Shown: one piece after another, positions 24,337 through 32,373 of the stretch
Layout of the letters: every line of letters begins with the position of its first letter
How positions within the stretch are numbered: the first letter of the stretch is position 1
NCBI GenBank assembly: GCA_023511625.1
Contig: JAIMBD010000007.1
Coordinates: 1 to 64,000 of the forward strand
Direction of reading: 5' to 3'
DNA: 64,000 nucleotides
Source: Bacillota bacterium
GTDB taxonomy: Bacteria > Bacillota > Sulfobacillia > Sulfobacillales > Sulfobacillaceae
Made by a program: the position numbers and the translations under genes
The notes under the pieces: model-generated
Told to the model about the DNA's origin: nothing
The model's input: only the letters and a program-made list of their open reading frames with translations
Databases searched by the model: none

Positions 24337-26856
24337 CTAGCGCGCAGTGGGGACTGGTACCCGAGCCAGAACCGCCCGCAGCTCCTCCAATTGGTAGGGT
24401 TTGGGGAGAAAGTCGAGGAATCCTAAGGCTTCGTAGCGCTCCCACTCGATGTCTGCATAGCCGCTCATCACCACGGCCCGCACGTGGGGGTCGAAGCGCT
24501 GGAGGGCTTCGAGCGTCGCCTGGGCGCCGAACCCCGTGGGCACAGTCCAGTCGAGCAGGCACAGGTCGAAAGGTGCGCCGGCGCGCCACGCCGCTTGGTA
24601 CCGCTCGACGGCTTCGGACCCATCGGCCGTCAAGGTGGGGGTGCACCCGAGCAGCTGAAGAAACGCCCCGGCCACCTCCCGCACGGCGGCCTCGTCGTCC
24701 ATGACTAGCACCCGCAAGGGGGGAAGGGGGGAAGGCGCATCCGGGCGGGCCAAGGGCCTGGGACTGGCCGGCAACCAGACAGTAAAGCGGGTGTGTCGCC
24801 CGGGTTCCGAGGTCACGGTCAAAAAGCCACCGTGACGGCGTGCGATGGCTTCAGCCGTGGCCAAGCCCAGACCTTGGCGGCGGGGCTTGGTGGTGAAATA
24901 CGGGTCGAAGATGCGCGCGAGGTTTTCGGGCGCGATGCCAGGCCCATCGTCTTCGACCGTCACGGTCACGCCTGGCGGCCCCTCGCCGTCCCTGGCGGGA
25001 TGGTTGGCGGTCGTCACCCGGATGGCGCCGCCGGCCTCCAAGGCCTCGACGGCGTTGGTCAAAAGCTCGGCCAGAAGCTGCGCCACCTGTTCGGCGTCGA
25101 CCAGGGCCGGCCACAGATGGGGTTCCGGGTGATGGTGCACCGCGATGGCAGACGGCGGTGCCAGGTCGGCCACTGCCTTGGCCACCAGTTGGTTGATATC
25201 GGTGGGTCGGGGAGCCAGGGGATGGCCGCGGGCGAAGGCCATCAACCGGTTGGCCAGTTCGCGGGCCCGCTGGCCGGCGGCGTCGGCCGCCGCCAAGAAG
25301 CCTGGCACCCGGTCCGGAGCCTGGGCGAGGTAGGCTTCGGCCAGTGCGAGGTTGCCAAGGATGGCGGCCAGTTGATTGTTGAAGTCGTGTGCGATTCCGG
25401 CCGCGAGTCGGCCCAGCGCTTCGAGATTACGGGCGCGTTGCACGGCGGCTTCGCGCTCGGCCCGCTCGGTCACGTCGTGCACCACGCCCACCAGGCCCAG
25501 TACGGTGCCGTCCCCGTCGCGGATGAGCTCGGCCCGCGACTCCACCGTGCGCACCTGTCCATCTGGCAGCACCAGGCGGTGCTCCACGGCGTAGGGCACG
25601 CCGTCGCGAACGGCGCGGCGCAGCGCGGCGCGGATGCGAAAACGGTCTTGCTCCGGCACGGCGTTCCGAAACCAGGCCGCAAGGTCCGGGGGTGCTTGGG
25701 CCGGATCGAGGCCGAAGAGGCGATAGGTCTCGGCAGGCCAGGTCAGCACTCGGTGCCGGTAATCGTAGTCCCAGTACCCGATGCGCGCCATTCTTTGCGC
25801 CGCCAGCACCCGCGCCTGGCTTTGGACCAAGCGGGCGTGTTCCGCTTCTTGCTCGGTGATGTCGCGCAGGTGCACCACCAAGCCCTTAAAGCCGGGCGGG
25901 CCGAGCCCCTCGCCTCGGCGGCGCGCCGCCGCTTCGAAGGTGCGGCACGTCCCATCCCGGCATCGCAGGTCCACTTTGGCGCGCAGGATCTCCGAGGCTT
26001 GGGCCTCTTTCCATCGGCGTTCCCAGGCCAGGGTCGAATCGGGGGTCAAGAGGGCAGACACCGGCTGCCCCACCAGGGCCTCGGGGGGCCACCCCGTCCA
26101 GGCGTAGGCGTTGGCACTGGCGTAGCGGATGATGCCGTCGGCCCCGAGGACCAAAATCAGGTCGGCGGCGTTGTCGACCAGGTACCGAAAGCGCCGTTCC
26201 CCCTCGCGCCACGCTTCGACCTCGGCCTCGGCCAGCTGGACCGAAAGGCCGAGGTTGGCCTGCCCGGCCGCAACGGCCGCCACGTGTGCCACGACCAGGG
26301 CCACTACGCCGACACCAAGGCGCAGGCCCGCGAGCGGGGCTGGGGAGTGAACCAGCACCAGGACGAGCGCCCCCAAGGCATAGCCCAGGGCCCGGGGCCA
26401 GGTGGACAGGTGGGGAGAGCGTCTGAGGTTTGGGCGGGGCTGAGCTCCCTGCGCCAACGCGGCGCTGAGGAGGCTTGCGCTCACCAACGCCAACAAGGCC
26501 TCCCCCCCTATCCCGGCGAACACGTCGGCCCCGAGCCACGGGATAAGCCAGAGCCCACTTAAGGCCAAGACCCTCCCGACCCGATGCCTCCGGCGTTCCG
26601 AAGACCCCAGTGCCAGCACGGCCAGCGTGAGGGCGCCTCCCCAGGCCAGAGCGCCGGCCGGCCCGAGAAGTCGGCCGGTGTCGAGAGCAGTGCTGCCCAC
26701 AGCGGCCGATGCCAGCACCAATCCTGCGATGGCGCGCCGCGCGCGCCCCGTCCACCCCCAGGCGGCAGTGGCGCGGCGGGAGAGCGTAAGGCCGGCCCAT
26801 CCGCCTGCCGCTGCGGTCTCCACGGCCAGGATCCCGGAGACCGGATCTGCTGGCAT
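24337..26856 (-). CDS. Hybrid sensor histidine kinase (membrane-PAS-PAS-HisKA-HATPase-REC)
   Basis: The 839-residue protein starts with six or so helices (residues 1-205). Two PAS domains follow (about 215-330 and 350-465). The dimerisation box carries the phospho-acceptor His in IAHDFNNQL. The ATPase domain shows the N-box LLTNAVEAL, G1 DDGPGIAP, F-box FDPYFTTK and G2 QGLGLA. A C-terminal receiver domain (about 715-839) has the acidic VMDDE, phospho-acceptor Asp in LLDWTVP and Lys in PKPY. No DNA-binding output is attached, so the target is unknown. ATG 26856 follows AAGGGGGAA. It stands alone between divergent or unrelated genes. Confidence 0.9.
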   Translation of the reverse strand: MPADPVSGILAVETAAAGGWAGLTLSRRATAAWGWTGRARRAIAGLVLASAAVGSTALDTGRLLGPAGALAWGGALTLAVLALGSSERRRHRVGRVLALSGLWLIPWLGADVFAGIGGEALLALVSASLLSAALAQGAQPRPNLRRSPHLSTWPRALGYALGALVLVLVHSPAPLAGLRLGVGVVALVVAHVAAVAAGQANLGLSVQLAEAEVEAWREGERRFRYLVDNAADLILVLGADGIIRYASANAYAWTGWPPEALVGQPVSALLTPDSTLAWERRWKEAQASEILRAKVDLRCRDGTCRTFEAAARRRGEGLGPPGFKGLVVHLRDITEQEAEHARLVQSQARVLAAQRMARIGYWDYDYRHRVLTWPAETYRLFGLDPAQAPPDLAAWFRNAVPEQDRFRIRAALRRAVRDGVPYAVEHRLVLPDGQVRTVESRAELIRDGDGTVLGLVGVVHDVTERAEREAAVQRARNLEALGRLAAGIAHDFNNQLAAILGNLALAEAYLAQAPDRVPGFLAAADAAGQRARELANRLMAFARGHPLAPRPTDINQLVAKAVADLAPPSAIAVHHHPEPHLWPALVDAEQVAQLLAELLTNAVEALEAGGAIRVTTANHPARDGEGPPGVTVTVEDDGPGIAPENLARIFDPYFTTKPRRQGLGLATAEAIARRHGGFLTVTSEPGRHTRFTVWLPASPRPLARPDAPSPLPPLRVLVMDDEAAVREVAGAFLQLLGCTPTLTADGSEAVERYQAAWRAGAPFDLCLLDWTVPTGFGAQATLEALQRFDPHVRAVVMSGYADIEWERYEALGFLDFLPKPYQLEELRAVLARVPVPTAR

Positions 26857-26897
26857 ACCCTGGATTCCCCCTTGGTGGTGCCGGTTTGAGCGGTTTC

Positions 26898-26903
26898 ATT
26901 ATA
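26898..26903 (-). promoter_or_regulatory. Candidate -10 of the hybrid kinase gene
   Basis: A perfect TATAAT on the minus strand stands about 42 bases before the kinase ATG. At 17 bases upstream only GTTAGC is found as a -35. Confidence 0.5.
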
Positions 26904-27240
26904 CCCGCGGTCGAAAATCGGCTAACACCGCCAATCGACCGGACCCGTCGGGAAATTTGCCGACATCTGCGCGCGAAGCGTACCAGAGGGACAAGGGACG
27001 GGGGAGCGGCCGGAAGGGCCATGGTGGGCGCGCCGTTTTCGTCCCGGATGGGCCTCGAGCTCGGGGCGGCTCCTTTCGGGAAGCGAGGACCAGTCCTTCG
27101 CGCGGGGCCTCTCCGGGTTGCGGGGAGAAGGCCCGTACCCCGTCTTTACGGGGGGAGGGGGCAGGGGGAGGGAATGGTGGCGTTGTTCTCCCTCCGTCCC
27201 TGCCGGTCCGGGGCCGGCTTCGAAGGCAGGACCAGGCCAG
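26904..27240. other. Intergenic stretch without a recognised gene
   Basis: This stretch lies between the minus-strand kinase promoter and the plus-strand fur promoter. It contains purine-rich runs and stop-poor GC sequence but no frame with a ribosome binding site and no conserved product. Confidence 0.5.
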
Positions 27241-27245
27241 CTTAA

Positions 27246-27274
27246 TTGCAAATTTATTGCAGAGAGGGTATACT
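27246..27274 (+). promoter_or_regulatory. Sigma-A promoter with overlapping palindromic operator (fur autoregulation)
   Basis: TTGCAA (27246-27251) and TATACT (27269-27274) are 17 bases apart. A perfect inverted repeat TGCAA-ATTTA-TTGCA (27247-27261) overlaps the -35 and spacer; it can be read as a 7-1-7 box, the layout bound by Fur, Zur and PerR proteins. The nearest gene encodes such a protein, so autorepression is likely. Confidence 0.75.
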
Positions 27275-27309
27275 GGACGGTGAAAGGGGTCCCAGAGGGG
27301 GGAGGTCCT

Positions 27310-27750
27310 ATGACGGCCGAGACGCCGGAGCAACTTTTTCGGAAGACGCTGCACGCCCGCGGCTACCGGGTGACCCCGGACCGGCTCCGGGTCTTTCGGC
27401 ACCTCTTGGCTCGCCCCCAACCGGTGGCAGTGGCCGAGTTGGCCGATGCCCTCCAAGCCGAGGGGACGCACCCGGTCACAGTCTACCGCGTCATCGACTG
27501 CCTGAGCGCACTAGGTGTAGTCCATCCGGTCCTGCTCGGCAGTGCTGTGGGCTTCGAGCTTTCCGCCCCGTTTCGCGCCCACCACCACCACCTCTGGTGC
27601 CGGGGATGCGGACGCCTCTTCGACCTCGCCGAGTGCGAACTCGACCCCGTCATCCGCCGCATCGAGGAGGTGCACCACCTCAAGGTGGAAGGGCACGAAT
27701 TGACCCTCGAAGGGCTGTGCGACCGCTGTGCGGCCCGCTCCGAGGCCTGA
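27310..27750 (+). CDS. Fur-family metalloregulator
   Basis: The 146-residue protein has the winged helix in residues 1-85 (GYRVTPDRLRVFRHL, then HPVTVYRVIDCLSALGVV) and the metal/dimerisation half with HHHHLWCRGCGRL, a structural Cys pair, and LCDRC at the end for the second zinc ligand pair. The four cysteines imply a structural Zn site. Which metal or signal it senses (Fe, Zn, Mn or peroxide) cannot be read reliably. ATG 27310 follows GGGGGGAGG. A promoter with an overlapping palindrome lies 36-64 bases upstream. The NRAMP-related transporter downstream could be a target. Confidence 0.9.
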   Translation: MTAETPEQLFRKTLHARGYRVTPDRLRVFRHLLARPQPVAVAELADALQAEGTHPVTVYRVIDCLSALGVVHPVLLGSAVGFELSAPFRAHHHHLWCRGCGRLFDLAECELDPVIRRIEEVHHLKVEGHELTLEGLCDRCAARSEA

Positions 27751-27941
27751 TGCCCCATTACCGCACCGAAACAAGCACCGTTGCCAAAGCGCTCCATATT
27801 CTGGGGATGGACCGGATGTTGGTCGCGGCTAAGAGAGTAAGCCGTGGCTAACTTTGAACGCGGGCCGGCCTTTGGGAAGAGGCGGGTCCGCCCGGGTCGA
27901 ACAACGGGGCCGCGTGGGCCGGCCGAAGCGGGGGATGCGGC

Positions 27942-29264
27942 GTGCGGAACGAGGGCGCTTGGAACGAGGAGTGGGTACGGGCTCGGGGCCGATGGCGGGT
28001 GGTGCGCGCCCGGCGGCAGGGCCGGTGGTGGCGGGTCCTGTGGCTGGTGGCGGGCCCTGGGCTTCTGGTCATGTTGGGCGAAAACGATGGTCCCAGCATG
28101 TTGTCTTACGCCGCCACCGGGGCGCAGTACGGGATCGGGTTCTTCTTGCCCTTTGTGGTGCTGACCTTTGCCATGGCCTTCGTCGCCCAGGAAATCACCG
28201 TGCGCTTGGGCGCCGCGACCCAGAGCGGGCATGCCGAGCTCATCTACCGGCGGTTTGGGCGCTTTTGGGGCAACTTCGCCATGGTGGACCTGATGGTGAC
28301 CAACTTCATGACTCTGGTCACCGAATTTGTAGCCATGGTCGCCGGCAGCGCCTATTTCGGGGTGCCGGCGCCGGCGGCGGTGGCGGTCGGCGTGGCGGTG
28401 GTGTCGGCGGGGCTCTGGTTGCACCGCTACTGGTCGTGGGAGCGCCTGACGCTGGGGCTGGCCGTCGTCAACCTGGTCTTTATTCCCATCGCCCTCCTCA
28501 GTCATCCCGACTGGGGGGCCGTGGGTCGGGCGCTCGTCACCTTCCGCCCCTGGCCGGCGGGCGGCGCCACCAGCACCCTGACCATGATCCTGGCCGACAT
28601 CGGGGCCACCATTACCCCGTGGATGCTCTTCTTCCAACAGGGTGCCGTCAGCGACAAGGGCCTTGGAGGGGCCGAGATTCCCTGGGGGCGGTGGGATACG
28701 GCCCTCGGTGCGACCCTGGCCGCCTTGGCGGCGTTGGGCTGCATTGTGGCCACGGCTCCCCTGCACGCCCACGGCATGAACGCCAGCGCCTTTTCGGCGG
28801 CCGCGTTTGCCCAGGCGCTTTTACCCTGGGTGGGCAGTGTCGGCAGCGCGCTCTTTGCCATCGGCATCATCGAAGCCGGGGTGGTGGCCGCGGCCACCAT
28901 CTCCGTCTCCTCGGCCTACGCCTGGGGAGAGGTGACGGGGCAGGCGCACAGCTTAAACCGGTCGTTGCGGGAGGCCCCGGGGTTCTACGCCGTGCTGGTG
29001 GGCATCGCGGCCCTGGCGGGATCCGTGGTCTTGATCCCCCACTTTCCCTTGGAGACGGTGGTCATTCTAGTCAATGTGGTGGCCGTGTTGACGATGCCGC
29101 CGGCCATTGGCTTTTTGCTCCTCTTGGCCAACGATGCCGAGGTGGTGGGCCACCATCGTTCGGGACGGCTGTGGAACGGGCTCGGGATTGGGGTCGGCTG
29201 CTTTGTGGCGCTGGCCGGGTTGGTGTACGCCGTGACGGTGGTCCTGCCGGCGGTAACCAGATAG
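27942..29264 (+). CDS. NRAMP-related cation transporter with altered metal site (possible Mg2+ type, NRMT-like)
   Basis: The 440-residue protein has about eleven helices in the NRAMP order. In helix 1 the metal motif DPGN of Mn/Fe transporters is replaced by DGPS (residues 49-52, in LGENDGPSML). In helix 6 the MPH motif is replaced by TPW (225-227, in GATITPWM). NRAMP-related magnesium transporters are known to carry such substitutions (DPGN to a DGxS form and loss of the helix-6 Met), so transport of Mg2+ or another hard cation is more likely than Mn2+. The first 30 residues are basic. The GTG start has a weak ribosome binding site. It lies 191 bases after the fur-type gene. Confidence 0.8.
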   Translation: MRNEGAWNEEWVRARGRWRVVRARRQGRWWRVLWLVAGPGLLVMLGENDGPSMLSYAATGAQYGIGFFLPFVVLTFAMAFVAQEITVRLGAATQSGHAELIYRRFGRFWGNFAMVDLMVTNFMTLVTEFVAMVAGSAYFGVPAPAAVAVGVAVVSAGLWLHRYWSWERLTLGLAVVNLVFIPIALLSHPDWGAVGRALVTFRPWPAGGATSTLTMILADIGATITPWMLFFQQGAVSDKGLGGAEIPWGRWDTALGATLAALAALGCIVATAPLHAHGMNASAFSAAAFAQALLPWVGSVGSALFAIGIIEAGVVAAATISVSSAYAWGEVTGQAHSLNRSLREAPGFYAVLVGIAALAGSVVLIPHFPLETVVILVNVVAVLTMPPAIGFLLLLANDAEVVGHHRSGRLWNGLGIGVGCFVALAGLVYAVTVVLPAVTR

Positions 29265-29293
29265 AGCGGGTCGCAGGGAAAGGAGGCGTAGCC

Positions 29294-29500
29294 ATGGCGC
29301 AGAGGGTGGGATTCGACGACGGGGAGACGATGACGGGACTGGCGCAACTGGTGGCGGAACAGGAAAGCCTGCGCCGCCGACAGGCGACCTTGGGGCTGCG
29401 TCCCTTGACTCCGGGTCTGCGCTGGACGCTCTGGGGCCTGAGGATCTACGTGCTCCTCATGGTGGCGATGGTGGCCTGGGAAGCGGTGACGGCGCACTGA
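29294..29500 (+). CDS. Small single-helix membrane protein downstream of the NRAMP-related gene
   Basis: The 68-residue product has a polar first half with a short coiled-coil-like stretch (LAQLVAEQESLRRRQATLG) and one C-terminal helix (about residues 47-63). ATG 29294 is preceded by AAAGGAGGCG. It is 29 bases after the transporter and before a terminator, so it shares that operon. Function unknown; it may be an accessory subunit of the transporter. Confidence 0.65.
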   Translation: MAQRVGFDDGETMTGLAQLVAEQESLRRRQATLGLRPLTPGLRWTLWGLRIYVLLMVAMVAWEAVTAH

Positions 29501-29517
29501 GCCGCTACAAAACCTTA

Positions 29518-29546
29518 CGGCCCTGGGGGAAGTGCTCCCAGGGCCG
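29518..29546. terminator. Bidirectional hairpin terminator between the transporter operon and the oxidoreductase operon
   Basis: A perfect 10-bp stem CGGCCCTGGG / CCCAGGGCCG with a 9-base loop lies between two convergent genes. Tails are weak (GCGGCTTTC on plus). Confidence 0.65.
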
Positions 29547-29558
29547 CGGCTTTCGGCT

Positions 29559-30422
29559 TCAGTCGAGGGTAGCCAGGACCTTCTTCCACGTCTCCGGGTC
29601 GAGGTGCAGGTCTTGCTCCACCAACGGGGTCTCGCGGAACCCTGGCACCAGGTCCTCGAAGCTCGGGGCCTCTTCTTGGTAGATGAGGCCGGTGACCAAC
29701 TCGTCGGTCTCGGCCAAGAGGGCCAAGGCAGCTGTGCGGTCGTGGGGATTGTAGTCCGGCCACTCGTCGAGGTTCTTCAACACCTTCTTGTACCAGTCGT
29801 AGGTGTTGACCTTGTTGTAGGTGACGCAGGGCGAGATGGTGTTGATGAGAGCAAACCCTCGGTGCCGGATACCGGCTTCAATCAATTTGGCCAGTTGCGG
29901 CTGCCAGCTCGAAAAGCCCTGCGCTACGAAGGTGGCGCCGCCCGAGATGGCCAGCATCAAAGGGTGGACCGGCCGCTCGATGTTGCCCTTGGGCGTAGAC
30001 TTGGTCTGGAACCCTTCCGCAGAGGTCGGCGACGTTTGGCCCTTGGTCAGCCCATAGATGTGGTTATCCATCACGATGTAGGTGATGTCGAGGTTTCGGC
30101 GCATGGCGTGCATGAAGTGGCCCATACCGATGGCGTAGGCGTCGCCGTCGCCGCCGGCTGCGATCACCGTCAGGTCGCGGTTGGCCAATTTCAATCCCAA
30201 TGCCGCCGGCATGGTGCGACCGTGGGTGACGTGCAGGTTGTACGAGTTAATGTAGTTGCCGATTTTGCCCGAGCAGCCAATCCCGGCCACGATGGCCACC
30301 TTTTCCGGTTCTACCCCGACGGCCACCAAGGCCTTCTGCAGGGCCGCCAGGACCCCGAAGTCCCCGCATCCCGGGCACCACCACGACTTCTCGTTGGTCT
30401 TAAATTCGGCCAAGGTCGCCAT
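29559..30422 (-). CDS. korB: 2-oxoacid:ferredoxin oxidoreductase beta subunit
   Basis: The 287-residue thiamine diphosphate subunit has WWCPGCGDFG near the N-terminus (two Cys of the proximal FeS cluster), GIGCSGK, the ThDP/Mg motif GGDGDAYAIG...DNHIYGLTKGQ, and later cysteine in SPCVTYN. It matches KorB-type subunits of 2-oxoglutarate or other 2-oxoacid:ferredoxin oxidoreductases, which make acyl-CoA and reduced ferredoxin. Start ATG 30422 overlaps the alpha stop (TGATG), so the two are translationally coupled. The substrate cannot be fixed from sequence. The bidirectional terminator lies just downstream. Confidence 0.9.
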   Translation of the reverse strand: MATLAEFKTNEKSWWCPGCGDFGVLAALQKALVAVGVEPEKVAIVAGIGCSGKIGNYINSYNLHVTHGRTMPAALGLKLANRDLTVIAAGGDGDAYAIGMGHFMHAMRRNLDITYIVMDNHIYGLTKGQTSPTSAEGFQTKSTPKGNIERPVHPLMLAISGGATFVAQGFSSWQPQLAKLIEAGIRHRGFALINTISPCVTYNKVNTYDWYKKVLKNLDEWPDYNPHDRTAALALLAETDELVTGLIYQEEAPSFEDLVPGFRETPLVEQDLHLDPETWKKVLATLD

Positions 30423-32170
30423 CAGCGCACCACCTCCACTCGGCTGAGACTGCCACGCGCCGCCGCTACCACTTCTTCCGGGGCCATGGGCACGCCGTCG
30501 TACTTCACGAAGCTTTCAAAGCGGGCGTCGGCCGCACCTTGGGCCCGCATCCAGGTCAAGAGCTGGGCCGTGGCGTTCTGCTCCACCACCAGGACCCGCC
30601 GGGCCTTCGCCAAGGCCTCGCGCACCTGCTCGGTGGGGAAGGGGGCCAGCGTGCGCAGCCACGCGATGGCCACCCGATGGCCCTCGGCCTCCAACATGGC
30701 CTTGGCTTCGCGGATGACGCCCACGGTGGAGTTGATGCCCATCAGGACCAGATCCGCGTCGGCCGGGCCTTCCATCTTGATGCCTACCCGGTGGCGGTTG
30801 ATGGCCCGGATCTTCTCCAAGCGCTTATTCATCATCTGCACGCGGTTTTTGGGGTCTTCATTGACCTTGCCGGTGACCGAGTGCTCGGAACCCGTCGCCA
30901 GGTACTGGCCGTACTTCTCGCCTGGCAGGCTGCGCGGCGAGATGCCGTCTGGCGTCAACCGATAGCGTTCGAACACCTCTTGGCCCATGGCCAACAGTTC
31001 CTCCGGCGACACCACGCGACCCCGCTCGATGGGGACGTCCGGGCTGGCCACGACCCGGCGTTCCACCGTCTGCTTCCACAGCGCCAGCGAAAGATCCGTG
31101 GCGATGATGACCGGGTTCTGGTAGGTTTCGGCCAGGTTGAAGGCCTCGTAGGCGTCCTCGAACGATTCTTCGGGGCTGCCGGGGGTGATGACGATCCGCG
31201 GCCCTTCCCCGTGCCCTCCGTTGAGGAGGGCCAAGAGGTCCGATTGCTCCTGCTTGGTGGGCATCCCGGTACTGGGGCCGCCGCGTTGCGTGTCGACGAT
31301 CACCACCGGGATCTCGGCCATGGAGGCCAGCCCGATGGACTCCTGCATCAGGGAGATCCCGGGACCGGAGGTGGCCGTCATGGCGCGTACCCCCGCAAAC
31401 CCGGCCCCGACGGCGGCCACGATGGAGCCGAGCTCGTCCTCCATCTGCACCACCGCGCCGCCCACCAGCGGAAACCATTTGGCCAAGGCCTCCATGATGT
31501 CCGACGCAGGCGTGATGGGATAACCGCAGAAGACGCGGCATCCGCCCGCCAGGGCGCCGAGGGCCGTCATCTCGTTGCCGGTTACGACCAGACGGTCTCC
31601 CGGCGTCGGCTTGCCTAACGAGAAGGTCAAAAGATGCGGATAGCGCTCCCGCACCGCCTCGTATCCGGCCCGCACGGCGCGGCGGTTGGCCTCCATCACC
31701 GCCTCCCCCTTGCGGGCGAACTTGGAGGCGACGTATTCCGCGAACGGTTCTACCGGCAGGTTGAGCAGGGCCACCGACGCCCCTACGGCCACCATGTTGC
31801 GCATGACCACCGAGCCATGCTCTTTGGCCATCTCGGTCAAGGGCAACGTCAGGAGATGGGCCTTGACGGTGTCGGGCACCACCGGGTCGAACCCGCTGTC
31901 GGCCAGCAACAAGCCGCCGTCCAGTTCATGGGCATTCTTGTCGATGGTCTCCTGGTTTAACGCCACCAAGATGTCGGTGCGCAGGGTGGGGGCAGCCACT
32001 GGCGTGGTGGCGATGCGGACCTTGTAGTGGGTGTGTCCCCCTTTGATCCGCGACGAAAACCACTTATACCCGTAAACATAGTAACCCATCCGGTTCAAGA
32101 CCGTGGCCAACACGTCTCCCGTGGAATCGATTCCCTCGCCTTGGTCCCCGCCGATTTTCCAGGCCAACAT
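30422..32170 (-). CDS. korA: 2-oxoacid:ferredoxin oxidoreductase alpha subunit (gamma-alpha fusion)
   Basis: The 582-residue protein has the gamma domain at the N-terminus (residues 1-190: KIGGDQGEGIDSTGDVLATV, KWFSSRIKGGHTHY). The alpha pyrimidine-binding domain follows with the signature YPITPASD (about residue 222) and GPGISLMQE. The C-terminal transketolase-like part has GINSTVG. This gamma-alpha fusion is the usual Firmicute and archaeal KorA layout. ATG 32170 follows AAGGAGGCG. LysR, divergent across a 200-base gap, may control it. A role in CO2-linked or anaplerotic metabolism of 2-oxoglutarate is likely. Confidence 0.9.
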   Translation of the reverse strand: MLAWKIGGDQGEGIDSTGDVLATVLNRMGYYVYGYKWFSSRIKGGHTHYKVRIATTPVAAPTLRTDILVALNQETIDKNAHELDGGLLLADSGFDPVVPDTVKAHLLTLPLTEMAKEHGSVVMRNMVAVGASVALLNLPVEPFAEYVASKFARKGEAVMEANRRAVRAGYEAVRERYPHLLTFSLGKPTPGDRLVVTGNEMTALGALAGGCRVFCGYPITPASDIMEALAKWFPLVGGAVVQMEDELGSIVAAVGAGFAGVRAMTATSGPGISLMQESIGLASMAEIPVVIVDTQRGGPSTGMPTKQEQSDLLALLNGGHGEGPRIVITPGSPEESFEDAYEAFNLAETYQNPVIIATDLSLALWKQTVERRVVASPDVPIERGRVVSPEELLAMGQEVFERYRLTPDGISPRSLPGEKYGQYLATGSEHSVTGKVNEDPKNRVQMMNKRLEKIRAINRHRVGIKMEGPADADLVLMGINSTVGVIREAKAMLEAEGHRVAIAWLRTLAPFPTEQVREALAKARRVLVVEQNATAQLLTWMRAQGAADARFESFVKYDGVPMAPEEVVAAARGSLSRVEVVR

Positions 32171-32277
32171 GCGCCGTCGCCTCCTTGGCTCCTCGGGCCA
32201 GACATGACCGTCGCCGTTCCGTTCCTACCAGTTACTTTACCCGCGATCTAAGATGAATTAAAATGAACGTTGTTTAT

Positions 32278-32296
32278 CCTTTCCATTACCGAAAGG
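32278..32296. promoter_or_regulatory. Palindrome with the T-N11-A layout, candidate LysR operator
   Basis: CCTTTC-CATTACC-GAAAGG forms an inverted repeat with 6-base arms in the gap between korA and the divergent lysR gene. A LysR-type regulator encoded beside it would be the natural ligand-responsive binder. Confidence 0.6.
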
Positions 32297-32316
32297 AATG
32301 TGTTTGCTCCCTTCAT

Positions 32317-32322
32317 TATAAT
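32317..32322 (+). promoter_or_regulatory. Candidate -10 of the lysR gene
   Basis: A perfect TATAAT stands 52 bases before the lysR ATG. The -35 region is poor, as is common when an activator is needed. Confidence 0.4.
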
Positions 32323-32373
32323 GGGCAGGGAGAGAAACGCAAAATCGGTGGGCGACGCCCCAGGAGGACCGCG

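Noticed and set aside
27483-28772. 429-codon minus-strand frame
   Set aside because: Antisense of the fur-type and NRAMP-related genes, typical of GC-rich DNA.
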